Source: CAZTPC01 sp964615565 (GTDB lineage Bacteria > Patescibacteriota > Saccharimonadia > Saccharimonadales > AWTP1-31). Taken from it: a stretch of 21,488 bases of DNA. The stretch covers positions 1 to 21,488 of the forward strand of contig CAZTPC010000017.1 in assembly GCA_964615565.1 (NCBI GenBank). Direction: 5' to 3'. Positions within the stretch are counted from its first letter, which is position 1. The number at the start of each line of letters is the position of its first letter. Below the pieces are notes generated by a model, which worked only from the letters and a program-made list of their open reading frames with translations, did not search any database and was not told the origin of the DNA. Both the position numbers and the translations under genes were made by a program. Positions 7,430 through 15,596 of this stretch are shown piece after piece.

Positions 7430-7459
7430 ATTCTAGCACTCTACCCACTAAAGTGCCAA
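7430..7459 (-). promoter_or_regulatory. hrcA promoter embedded in a CIRCE operator
   Basis: Bases 7433-7459 read CTAGCACTC, 9 bp, AAGTGCCAA on the plus strand, matching CIRCE at most positions. On the minus strand the same DNA contains TTGGCA (7454-7459), an 18-bp gap and TAGAAT (7430-7435), followed by 6 bp and the hrcA ATG. So -35, spacer and most of -10 are all within the HrcA footprint, and the CIRCE ends 9 bp before the start codon. This predicts tight autoregulation of hrcA-grpE. Confidence 0.85.
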
Positions 7460-7463
7460 ATGG

Positions 7464-8186
7464 CTATGCCTGGTTAAGCCGGTCCAGTATTTCCTGCGCT
7501 TTTTGGCGACCGGCAATCTCGTGCTTTGGATCTATCTGGCCGTGGGCGATCTTGTCGACTCCTTTGATAGCTTTATCGAGATCATCATTAATCAGGAAGT
7601 GGTAGTAGTCCTTGTCAAGCGCTGCCTGAATTTCCATACGAGCACTGTCCATCCGATTCAACTTCTCTTGCTCAGTAATCTGGCCGCGTGATGTCCAACG
7701 ACGAATCCATTCATCATAGCTTGGTGGTAATACAAAAATCGGCACCAACGAGCCAGGCACAGTGCGAAGCACAGTATCAACCCCTTGAACTTCGATCTCA
7801 TTAATTGGGATCTGGCCACTACTCTGCGCTTCTTTCAGTTCCCTGACGCTAATACCTGATACTTGTTGGGCATGGATAATTGCAGCCTCTACAAATTTAC
7901 CTTCTTTGAGATCGGCCAGCACCTGATCTTCGCTGCGAAACCAATACTCAACGCCGTTCTGCTCTAATACGCCATCGTTCTCTCGTGGTGGGCGCGTGGT
8001 GTCAGAGACAATATAGCGATATCGGCCAGTCTTAACCAACTCACGGATCATTGTATTGCGTCCAGCGGCAGTAATGGCGGTTAGAATAACAACTGGATGC
8101 TCGGTTAGTAAACGCTTGGCGTCGTCCGACATCTGGTAATCAGCCAATACTTTTTCGAACTCATCCTTGTGTTGTAAACTAAACAT
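7464..8186 (-). CDS. Guanylate kinase-like protein with degenerate P-loop
   Basis: 240 aa, somewhat longer than bacterial Gmk (about 205), with extra N- and C-terminal helices. The fold is clear: VVILTAI P-loop strand, SDTTRPPRENDGV, GVEYWF, FVEAAIIH, NEIEVQGVD, PIFVLPPSYDEWIRRWTSRG and HFLINDDLDKAI. Guanylate kinase converts GMP and ATP to GDP and ADP. Here the Walker A, normally GxxGxGK(S/T), reads AITAAGRNT (37-45), with the catalytic Lys replaced by Arg43 and a Gly replaced by Ala40. The GNYYGTS motif that contacts GMP is replaced by AQQVSGIS. It may be an inactive or altered paralogue, or a divergent true Gmk. It lies just upstream of the hrcA CIRCE, with its stop only 4 bp away. No Shine-Dalgarno sequence is seen at its ATG. 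Confidence 0.85.
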   Translation of the reverse strand: MFSLQHKDEFEKVLADYQMSDDAKRLLTEHPVVILTAITAAGRNTMIRELVKTGRYRYIVSDTTRPPRENDGVLEQNGVEYWFRSEDQVLADLKEGKFVEAAIIHAQQVSGISVRELKEAQSSGQIPINEIEVQGVDTVLRTVPGSLVPIFVLPPSYDEWIRRWTSRGQITEQEKLNRMDSARMEIQAALDKDYYHFLINDDLDKAIKGVDKIAHGQIDPKHEIAGRQKAQEILDRLNQA

Positions 8187-8194
8187 ACTATATA
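8167..8194 (+). promoter_or_regulatory. Possible peroxiredoxin promoter
   Basis: TTGTGT (8167-8172), 16 bp, TATATA (8189-8194) lie upstream of the Shine-Dalgarno sequence AGGAG (8209-8213), which is 5 bp before the ATG at 8219. The -35 overlaps the start of the divergent gmk-like gene. Weak match; inference only. Confidence 0.35.
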
Positions 8195-8218
8195 AGTGAG
8201 CAATTTACAGGAGTAATC

Positions 8219-8680
8219 ATGAGCCGTCAAGCACCAGCCTTTACGCTGCAAGACCAAACCGGTACGCATCGGAGCCTAAAAGACTACGCCGGCAAGTGGC
8301 TAGTTCTATATTTTTACCCCAAGGATGACACCCCTGGTTGTACTACCGAAGCCTGCAATTTTCGTGATACCCGCGACAGCATAGCAGCACTTGGCGGGGC
8401 CGAGGTTGTCGGTGTTAGCAGAGACTCCGTACGAAAACATGCCAACTTCGTTAAGAAGCACAATCTTAACTTCACGCTTCTGAGTGATCCCGAAGCCGAG
8501 ACCATCAAAGCTTACAACTCGTGGGGCGAGCGTAAATTGTTTGGACGCATCTTCCTCGGTATTTTACGCAACACCTATATCATCGATCCAAGCGGGAATA
8601 TCGTTAAAGAATATATCGGCGTCGACCCTGCCAAGCACGCAGCACAGATCATCCAAGACCTCACTGCCCTTCAGAAGTAA
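8219..8680 (+). CDS. bcp: Thiol peroxidase of the PrxQ/BCP peroxiredoxin family
   Basis: 153 aa, the normal size for bacterioferritin-comigratory-type peroxiredoxins. It has the family thioredoxin fold and active site YFYPKDDTPGCTTEACNFRD, with peroxidatic Cys41 and resolving Cys46 five residues later, as in atypical two-Cys PrxQ enzymes. Later blocks VVGVSRDSVRKHANFVKKHNL, LLSDPEAE and GILRNTYIIDPSGNIVKEY also fit. The enzyme reduces hydrogen and organic peroxides in the cytosol using thioredoxin-type reductants. A good AGGAG Shine-Dalgarno sequence fixes the start. It is divergent from the gmk-like gene and convergent with the giant sensor gene. Confidence 0.95.
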   Translation: MSRQAPAFTLQDQTGTHRSLKDYAGKWLVLYFYPKDDTPGCTTEACNFRDTRDSIAALGGAEVVGVSRDSVRKHANFVKKHNLNFTLLSDPEAETIKAYNSWGERKLFGRIFLGILRNTYIIDPSGNIVKEYIGVDPAKHAAQIIQDLTALQK

Positions 8681-8692
8681 TCCGACTAAGAA

Positions 8693-8817
8693 CGGCTATA
8701 AGTAATTTGCGAGGCTCTAAACGAAACCGGTTTGGCCTGTCAAAGAGATGCGATAATCATGCAGCTCAGTTGGCAGGCCACCCGCGTGCAAGTGGCTGAG
8801 CAAGCTCCTTATAGCCG
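8693..8817. ncRNA. Candidate structured RNA element between convergent genes
   Basis: The 141-bp gap between the peroxiredoxin stop and the giant gene stop is nearly filled by a foldable element. CGGCTATAAG (8693-8702) pairs perfectly with CTTATAGCCG (8808-8817). TTTGC (8706-8710) pairs with GCAAG (8800-8804). GGCCTGTCAA (8734-8743) pairs with TTGGCAGGCC (8770-8779) with one G-U. Inside this, GAGATGC pairs with GCAGCTC with one mismatch, capped by a 9-nt loop. The result is a rod with a central bubble of about 20 nt on each side, reminiscent of 6S RNA architecture but shorter. There is no T-run for a simple terminator. I see no tRNA, SRP or tmRNA motif. The transcribed strand is unknown. Confidence 0.4.
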
Positions 8818-8821
8818 GCTA

Positions 8822-11800
8822 TTAGGCTGTAGCTTCTGGAGTAATGAGCACTGGTGCGAGTGCTTTAGCTTCGTGCTGGAATGGAATAGTGATCGTAACG
8901 ATCGTTCCTTTACCAAGTTCGCTTTGGATAGATAGCGTTCCCCCGAGACGATTGGTAATGATCTTGTCAGTGTACAGACCGAGGCCGAGACCTTCGTAGT
9001 TGTACTCCATCGAATCTGTTCCGCGCGAGAATGGCTTGAGTAGGCTTGGCAACTTGTTCTCTGAAATTCCTACTCCATCATCACTCACCGAGAAGACCAG
9101 CTTGTTAAGTCGCTGATAAGCACTAACCTGGATGTGGCCGCCCTCTTTACTAAACTTAACGGCATTGTCGAGCAACGAATCGACGATCTGTCGGGCAGCT
9201 TCTGGCTGTATGTACCCAACAAGGCCAGGAGCGATGTTGGCGTCGAACGTAATCTTCTTATCGCCAGCTTTTGCACTCTGAGCATGAACAGCCTTCTGCA
9301 TGTAGGTAGTAACGTCGAATAATGGAGCCTCGGCTTCGAAGTTGGCAAACTTCTTAATGTTGCTGAGACCATCTCTGATACCGCCGAGCATGTTCAAGCC
9401 GTTAAGGAATAGCTTAGCTTCAGGGATCTTCTTGAGTGGCTCGCCAGCGATCTCGAGATCTTCGTAGTGTTCGGTTACTACTTTGATGGCTTCAGGAATG
9501 AATGACTGACGTCGCTGATAGAGTTGGGATTCCATTGCGAGCTGCTTCTTAGCAATGTCCTTGGTAGCAGCCATGAAGTTGCGGTATCGGTAGGCTAGAG
9601 CAACCAGGAAGACACCCAGACCGTAGAGGCCGAATTCTACCAAGATACGGTACGGTGACTTGTTAAAGACATCTGCATACATGAACAGTGCGTTTGCTAG
9701 TAGCAGGAGGCCAAGTGCGATGACTGATGGTACCCATACAGCTTTGGCCTTAAGAGGACTTGGCTGTTCGTGTTTGACCAACTTCTCGTCGTTGGATGAC
9801 TGGGCGTTAGATACTTGGTTTGAAGTAAGCAATCCGCTCGCTGCGTCATTGAAGCGCTTGATCTTGCTCTTAAGGCTACTGGCTTTGGTGGCCGAGATCT
9901 TCTTAAGTGATTCGAGCAACTCTACTGCTCCACCCATAATTGCAACTGGAGTATTGAGGTAGTGAGTCGTAATTGCCAAGTAGCTATCGATAGATTCCTT
10001 AGTGTTTACAATTCGGGTGATGGCAGCGTGATAGACACTAAGCTGTCGGTATTCGCGCATCGCCTGGTATGAGTACATGATTGCTAGCGCGAGCAGAATG
10101 AGCACGAGCGAGTATGGGATACTCTTGGCAATAAAGACCGGCACACGGGCTAAGATTGCCTTGAGTCCCTTAACCTTTTCTGGTGTTCGGACAAATCCTG
10201 CCTTGCGGGCAACTTCTTGAATCTGCTGACTTACATTATTAGGTACTGCAGGAAGGTCATTAATGGTCGTGGTGTTACGCCTGGTACCTGAACCGGTTCC
10301 GTTGCCACCAGTGCCTGGATCGGTGACTACATTTGGATCTGGATCTTGGGCGCCAGCCACAAACTTTGGATAGTCATCTTTTCGTACATTCCAAACACTA
10401 CTGAAGTTCCACTGATTCATTGGGGCATTGGTCTTATTTTGAATGAAGTATCGAGAATCGGAATTATTGTTATTTACATACTGACAAGCTGTTTGGATAC
10501 CAAGGATTGGATCGATCTGATCCCAAATACCTCTGGTTAAATTGTTGGCGTTCTCGTCTGAAGCAAGTAGGTCTTTGGCACTCATAATGCCGGTATCACC
10601 AGTGTAGAGCTTAGTCTCGTCTAGGACTGGATCTAGGACACTTGCAATCGGCTTACCTGGGCCATTACAATTGGCGACCGTCACCTTACTCTTGTCTAGA
10701 TATACAGCGTCCATCTGGTAGACTTTTGTGCGATCTAATCTATCAGGTCCATTCCCCATAACAAACTTGTTAATGTAGTCCATTGGCGAAACCACGATTC
10801 CTAGTGACCCACCTGTAATGCTACTACTGTTGAGGTTCATCTTTGAGGCACTGAAGACATTCTTAATCAGATGCGGCTGATCAGAGAAGTCACTAATCTT
10901 TGGTGAGCCCTGTTGGTCATCGTCTGGAGCAATCAGATCCATCGTCTTTGTGTAGTCTAATGAAGGCAGGGCAATATCGAAACCTACCACTCCACCAGCG
11001 AAGTTCGGTACTTTTCCAATCTTGGCAATCTGCTTACCTTGGCTGTTCGGTACTGTAGTGTCTTGGTCGGCCTTTACATTTACCGTCCCAGCTGTGTAAG
11101 AATCTGTGATTGAGCCACCAGGTGCCATGAACAGGCCAGCTATACCACCGACAGTTGTTGGTAAGCGAATTGGTTCAGTTACAATTTCGCCGTCAGGGTT
11201 GTTTGCAGCGCTGAGATAGTTAATCTTTGCAAGACCTGGGACTCCAGTAATGTCACCTGTGGTGTAGGTATTGCTAATTGTTACAGGGCCAATAGCAGGC
11301 TGTAAGTAATCAGCAATAGCAGCATAGAACTTGAGGTTGTTGATGTTATTCGGGTCGGAGTTGTTACTCGATATACCCATAAAGACACCGGATCCTATGA
11401 CTGCCGCCGCATTAACAAAGCCAGCCTGACCGACAATACCACCTGCGATTGCCCCATCGACGTTGCCTTCGCTGTACGACTTGTTAATATTGACTTTTAG
11501 GTCTGCGGATCCGAAGAGTCCGCCAGCCAGGTTGCCCTTAATGTTTCCGCTGGTATGAGTGTTGTTAACTGACAGCCCTTGTGATGAGAGGTCAAGGTCG
11601 CTAGATCCGTTAGAAGTACCATATATAACAGTACTAAATACGCGGTGCAAATCTACGCCATAGGCCGCACCGACCAGGCCACCTGATATAGCTGCGCCGT
11701 ATTTTGTATTTCCGTTACTGATGCCTTCTATAAATTTGCTTACACCTCCGTCAAATGCATCGTCTGGTGTCTGTACAGAATCTGGTAAGCCGCCCGTTAC

Positions 11801-14800
11801 ATTGCCTGTAGCGTATGAATTCTGGATGGTACCTTGGCCGATAAAGAAACCCATGAGGCCACCACCGAGTGAAAGGCTTCCGCCTCCATAGTCCTTCTGG
11901 ACCCCAACATTCCCTGTTGCGTACGAGTCAGTCACTAGCAATCCGCGACCAGGAGCCTGAGGGGCGTTCGGGATTGTAAAGCCAACCATACTAAAGAACG
12001 GAAGATCTACTGAACCAGTCACCCCGTTAAGGCCACCGGCGATCGATATCGCACCACGAGACTTTTGGGTCAGATGATGTGTAATATTTCCACTACTATG
12101 TGAGCCACGGATCGTACCCGAGCCTATGTACAGACCGTTGAGCCCACCCGATACACCAACAAATCCAGTTTTTGAATCTAGAAGTGTGGCACCGGTTGAA
12201 TAGGTATTCTCAATGGCACTATAACCCTTGGCATCATCGTCCGCACCGTAGAGAGTAATACCGGTAGTACCTCCAGTAATGGCAACAAGCATATTTACAG
12301 ATGTTGCTTGGCCTACTGAGTCATTATCGGTTGCAAGAATATCACCGGTTGAGTAGCTATTGGTTATCCTAGAGGCAAGCGAAACACCGCTGATACCACC
12401 CATGACACCACCATAGATACCCCAAGTAGAGTTGGTCCGTGAACAGTTCGTGACATTACCAGATGAATGAGATCCGTCAACGTGAAGGTTTAGACCAATT
12501 CCAACTAAGCCACCAAGAACACCAAGTCGAAGGTTAGAAGGAGCATCACACGCACTGACCAAGCCCGAAGCAGATGAATTTAAGATCTCTACGTCTTGTG
12601 TACCTAGAGTTCGCTGTATCGCTGCTCGTAATTGCGCTTCAAAATCATTAGAGTTACTATTTGTTACTGCCGGGATAATACCGAGTCCGGTTGTTCCGAT
12701 TGTAACGCCCACTAAGCCACCAGCGACGTTACCCTGTACCTCTGATGACGAGGTACTATTCTGGATCGTTACTTTGCCATCTTGCCCGAATAGGCCATTG
12801 ATAGTACCTGTGGTAGCACCAATCACACCACCTGATACGTTACCAACGACTAGACCATCGCTGTGTAATTCGTTAAATACATAATTACTAGTAGGCGTTA
12901 GTCCTCCTGCATTCATTAGCGCATCGGTTAATTTAACCGGGATCGAGAGACCAATAATTCCGCCAACAATACCGCCACGAATCATACCATTTGTGGTGCG
13001 AATATTATCAAAGCGGTTCTCGCCGATACTTATACCGACCATACCACCGACAGCTAGTTTTGCAGAACCTGTGTACACATCACCGGCAATGCCAGATTGT
13101 TGCTCAAGTTGATTCAGTAGGTCATTACCTATCTCACCTATTGTTGATGCTCGTGCACGAACCTCTTGCTGGGCAGATTCTTGGTTAGTAATAATACCAG
13201 GGTCTACCGGTGCAGTAGCCTCGCCCAGCTGCTCAGGTGCAGTAATGGTAGGACCATCGGGCAAACCGTTAGAGTCATCATCCACACCTTGGCCTAGAGT
13301 ATAGTTGACGACTACCGTTGGGTTCTGCAAAGTTACATTTTGAATGGTCGCATTATAGGAGTTCGCGATTATGCCCACACCACTAAAGTCGTAGGTAGGC
13401 TCGTCAACCGTTCGTGAGGTATCGATCGTAAGGTTAATAATCTTCTTGCCATTACCATTGATCGTACCCATAAAGACGTTCTGATCGGCCACTGGCTGGA
13501 AGTCAAAGCCAGTACAGTCAACATCTTGTGTTAGGTTGTAAAATCCCTCGAGATCGTTATCCATATCTTGTAGTTGCTGACAGGTCGCTACGTCATATTG
13601 CATCTGGCTTGTGGTGGTAAACGGCTGCGGTTCAGACCACGGGCCACCGCCTGCGATATTGTTGGCTTGTACGCGAATTTCATAACCCGTAGCAGGATCT
13701 AGCTCAAAGAAATTAGTGCTTCGATCGCTATTATCAGCGGTTACGCCGCCCCAGTAAGTCCAGTTTGTATCACCAACCCTGCGGAACTGCACTATATAGT
13801 TTGTTGCCGTATCTACAGCCTCCCAGGCCGCTACTGCTGTTTTGGCTTTAGGCTGTATTTGAATGCCTGCTGGCGCAGTGGCAGGCATACCAGTGGCGAA
13901 CTCATAGGTTTCGGATGGTAAACCGTTACGATTCCAGCCTGAATTAAAATTTGTAGTAAAGCGAGCACTAACAGTGAAGCGATATTTACTTGGAACGGCT
14001 ATATCTGTATAACGAAAGTTTGATGTCTCGCTATTTACAAGCTCTTCACCACTATACTCGTACGAACCATTTGGATTTAATTTTTCTCTCTTTATTTGAT
14101 AATCGACGATATTTGACGTACGAGAGCCGTCACCACTTGGAGCGGTCCAGTTTAGGACAAAGTCATTCCCGTCACGTTGTACGTCTAAGTTAGTTGGGGC
14201 ATTAGGTCGAACAGCCCAGGTGGCTAGTGTTGGATATGAAGTCCCGAGAACCCAGTTAGGTGAATCCCAACCATTCAAATATCCGGCAGGGTTAGTTTGG
14301 GTAAAGACATCAGGCTGGATTGAGGTATCTACGGAAGGACATGTAACGTTATTAGCATTTCCACATTCAGCCCTACCGCTTAGGAATGAGTCGTATACAT
14401 TGCTACTTAAATCCAGCTCAGCGCCCATAGCCTGGGCAAACTCGGTAGGCCGCGCATATCCACCATAAAAGCCACGTGATTCTTGTGCGCGGTGAGTTGT
14501 CACCTTACTTACACTAAAGTTATTACCTATCTCGGCTAATTGATTCGCTCCTTGGCTAAACCCGATAGCACCGATAAAACCACCCACGATAATGCCGTCG
14601 TTTGGCGACATACATGTTACATCACCAGTACTGTAAGACTTAAAAATATGTGCTCTGTTGTCGGCCCTTGTGTAATTCGTAGAGCCAATTAGGCCACCGC
14701 ATGCACCTGCAGAATTCTGGGTCCCAGCCTGGATAATTACTTTTGCTGTCGAGAATGAGTACGATACTTCATTTACAAAGTTGCTGGCTTCGTAATCATC

Positions 14801-15541
14801 GATGTAACCCACCAAACCACCTGCAACCGTGTATCGATTCGGCTTGTCAGTACTGCTATCGTTGATCAATCCTACAGATCCTGTGCTTGAACTATGGGTA
14901 ATATTTCCACGCAGGATGCCTACTAAACCCCCTATGGAAGGGTTAACTGCCTGGCCACTCCCGCTAATCCCCTTTGACCGAATATTTAAGTCACTATGAA
15001 CATTACGAATCCACTGACCACCGAATTCGCCGGCAACAGAACCAACACTATTCGGGCCAGTGATGTCAATTCGGTCTTTATTAGCAAGACTCTTAGTAAA
15101 ACGAACATTTTCAATTGTCACACCGTTCCTAGGCATATAGCCAAATAGGCCAGTGGCGTAGTTGAAGGACTTATTGTTTATGTATAGGTCTTTGATTGCG
15201 TAATTACGCCCATCGAAAGTTCCGCTAAACTCATTAATCGGCAGGAATCCGGATCCATTATTCCAGTTGAAAGTGTCTGCACAATCGACATCAGTAACAA
15301 GAACATAGTTTGCCCAACGTATGTTCTTCATCTCCTGTAGTTGAGTGCAGTTTGTGATTCTGAAAGGATTATTCTCGTCGCCAGTACCGGTGCCGCTAAA
15401 TGCATTGGCACGATTTGGACTTACTACGCCAACATAATAACTAAATAAAAATGTGGCGATAATCACTAATGAAGCGATACCGAGAATCTTTATGCGTCGT
15501 GTTGGTTTGGTGATTAACTGTTTTAAAACTTCTTTTTTCAT
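8822..15541 (-). CDS. Giant GLUG-repeat/fibronectin-III surface protein fused to a histidine kinase
   Basis: About 2239 aa. A signal peptide (about 1-47, ending RANA) is followed by a first GLUG-type block (about 50-440) with GGLVG...NSYSTG-like repeats. Two fibronectin-III-like domains come next (about 445-645; PNAPTNLDVQRDGNDFVLNW and PATGYEIRVQANNIAGGGPW). A second block (about 650-1735) holds roughly 15 more repeats, such as GGLMGFFIGQGTIQNSYATG. Then follow a linker, a membrane helix (about 1803-1823), an H-box-like segment (THYLNTPVAIMGGAVELL, His1860), two more membrane helices (about 1932-1987) and an intact HATPase_c domain: DNAVKF N-box, DDGVGIS G1, KPFSRG F-box and GLGLGLY G2. The likely role is an adhesive or ligand-sensing receptor kinase. 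No response regulator is encoded nearby. I prefer the ATG at 15539-15541 (GAG 4 bp upstream). A GTG at 15550 would add three residues. Confidence 0.88.
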   Translation of the reverse strand: MKKEVLKQLITKPTRRIKILGIASLVIIATFLFSYYVGVVSPNRANAFSGTGTGDENNPFRITNCTQLQEMKNIRWANYVLVTDVDCADTFNWNNGSGFLPINEFSGTFDGRNYAIKDLYINNKSFNYATGLFGYMPRNGVTIENVRFTKSLANKDRIDITGPNSVGSVAGEFGGQWIRNVHSDLNIRSKGISGSGQAVNPSIGGLVGILRGNITHSSSTGSVGLINDSSTDKPNRYTVAGGLVGYIDDYEASNFVNEVSYSFSTAKVIIQAGTQNSAGACGGLIGSTNYTRADNRAHIFKSYSTGDVTCMSPNDGIIVGGFIGAIGFSQGANQLAEIGNNFSVSKVTTHRAQESRGFYGGYARPTEFAQAMGAELDLSSNVYDSFLSGRAECGNANNVTCPSVDTSIQPDVFTQTNPAGYLNGWDSPNWVLGTSYPTLATWAVRPNAPTNLDVQRDGNDFVLNWTAPSGDGSRTSNIVDYQIKREKLNPNGSYEYSGEELVNSETSNFRYTDIAVPSKYRFTVSARFTTNFNSGWNRNGLPSETYEFATGMPATAPAGIQIQPKAKTAVAAWEAVDTATNYIVQFRRVGDTNWTYWGGVTADNSDRSTNFFELDPATGYEIRVQANNIAGGGPWSEPQPFTTTSQMQYDVATCQQLQDMDNDLEGFYNLTQDVDCTGFDFQPVADQNVFMGTINGNGKKIINLTIDTSRTVDEPTYDFSGVGIIANSYNATIQNVTLQNPTVVVNYTLGQGVDDDSNGLPDGPTITAPEQLGEATAPVDPGIITNQESAQQEVRARASTIGEIGNDLLNQLEQQSGIAGDVYTGSAKLAVGGMVGISIGENRFDNIRTTNGMIRGGIVGGIIGLSIPVKLTDALMNAGGLTPTSNYVFNELHSDGLVVGNVSGGVIGATTGTINGLFGQDGKVTIQNSTSSSEVQGNVAGGLVGVTIGTTGLGIIPAVTNSNSNDFEAQLRAAIQRTLGTQDVEILNSSASGLVSACDAPSNLRLGVLGGLVGIGLNLHVDGSHSSGNVTNCSRTNSTWGIYGGVMGGISGVSLASRITNSYSTGDILATDNDSVGQATSVNMLVAITGGTTGITLYGADDDAKGYSAIENTYSTGATLLDSKTGFVGVSGGLNGLYIGSGTIRGSHSSGNITHHLTQKSRGAISIAGGLNGVTGSVDLPFFSMVGFTIPNAPQAPGRGLLVTDSYATGNVGVQKDYGGGSLSLGGGLMGFFIGQGTIQNSYATGNVTGGLPDSVQTPDDAFDGGVSKFIEGISNGNTKYGAAISGGLVGAAYGVDLHRVFSTVIYGTSNGSSDLDLSSQGLSVNNTHTSGNIKGNLAGGLFGSADLKVNINKSYSEGNVDGAIAGGIVGQAGFVNAAAVIGSGVFMGISSNNSDPNNINNLKFYAAIADYLQPAIGPVTISNTYTTGDITGVPGLAKINYLSAANNPDGEIVTEPIRLPTTVGGIAGLFMAPGGSITDSYTAGTVNVKADQDTTVPNSQGKQIAKIGKVPNFAGGVVGFDIALPSLDYTKTMDLIAPDDDQQGSPKISDFSDQPHLIKNVFSASKMNLNSSSITGGSLGIVVSPMDYINKFVMGNGPDRLDRTKVYQMDAVYLDKSKVTVANCNGPGKPIASVLDPVLDETKLYTGDTGIMSAKDLLASDENANNLTRGIWDQIDPILGIQTACQYVNNNNSDSRYFIQNKTNAPMNQWNFSSVWNVRKDDYPKFVAGAQDPDPNVVTDPGTGGNGTGSGTRRNTTTINDLPAVPNNVSQQIQEVARKAGFVRTPEKVKGLKAILARVPVFIAKSIPYSLVLILLALAIMYSYQAMREYRQLSVYHAAITRIVNTKESIDSYLAITTHYLNTPVAIMGGAVELLESLKKISATKASSLKSKIKRFNDAASGLLTSNQVSNAQSSNDEKLVKHEQPSPLKAKAVWVPSVIALGLLLLANALFMYADVFNKSPYRILVEFGLYGLGVFLVALAYRYRNFMAATKDIAKKQLAMESQLYQRRQSFIPEAIKVVTEHYEDLEIAGEPLKKIPEAKLFLNGLNMLGGIRDGLSNIKKFANFEAEAPLFDVTTYMQKAVHAQSAKAGDKKITFDANIAPGLVGYIQPEAARQIVDSLLDNAVKFSKEGGHIQVSAYQRLNKLVFSVSDDGVGISENKLPSLLKPFSRGTDSMEYNYEGLGLGLYTDKIITNRLGGTLSIQSELGKGTIVTITIPFQHEAKALAPVLITPEATA

Positions 15542-15566
15542 GTCGCTCACAAAGCTAGTTACTAAT

Positions 15567-15596
15567 ACAATAGCAAAGATTCCGCTTATGGTACAA
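15567..15596 (-). promoter_or_regulatory. Possible promoter of the giant sensor gene
   Basis: On the minus strand TTGTAC (15591-15596), 18 bp, TATTGT (15567-15572) precede the gene by about 25 bp. The same GTACAATT supplies a plus-strand TACAAT (15592-15597) that could be the -10 box of the divergent 15643 gene. Hexamer match only; moderate to low confidence. Confidence 0.4.

Noticed and set aside
8184..8200. Leaderless promoter for the gmk-like gene (TATATA next to the ATG)
   Set aside because: The box lies only 2 bp from the ATG, so transcription would start inside the coding region. The hexamer fits the divergent peroxiredoxin promoter better.
8744..8800. tRNA-like stretch (AGCTCAGTTGGCAG resembles a D-arm) on the plus strand
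   Set aside because: The D-stem partner, anticodon arm and T-loop are missing. The segment is better explained by the long hairpin of the structured element.
9780..10330. Assembly join or frameshift between a surface protein gene and a separate kinase gene
   Set aside because: The frame is continuous through the Pro/Gly/Thr linker, with no stop codon or start signal in the region. The linker plus membrane helix is a sensible domain boundary. It is still listed as a refutation test.
13000..15300. CRISPR or tandem DNA repeats in the giant gene
   Set aside because: The GLUG repeats are similar only at protein level. Spacing and DNA sequence vary, and no direct repeat with regular spacers is seen.
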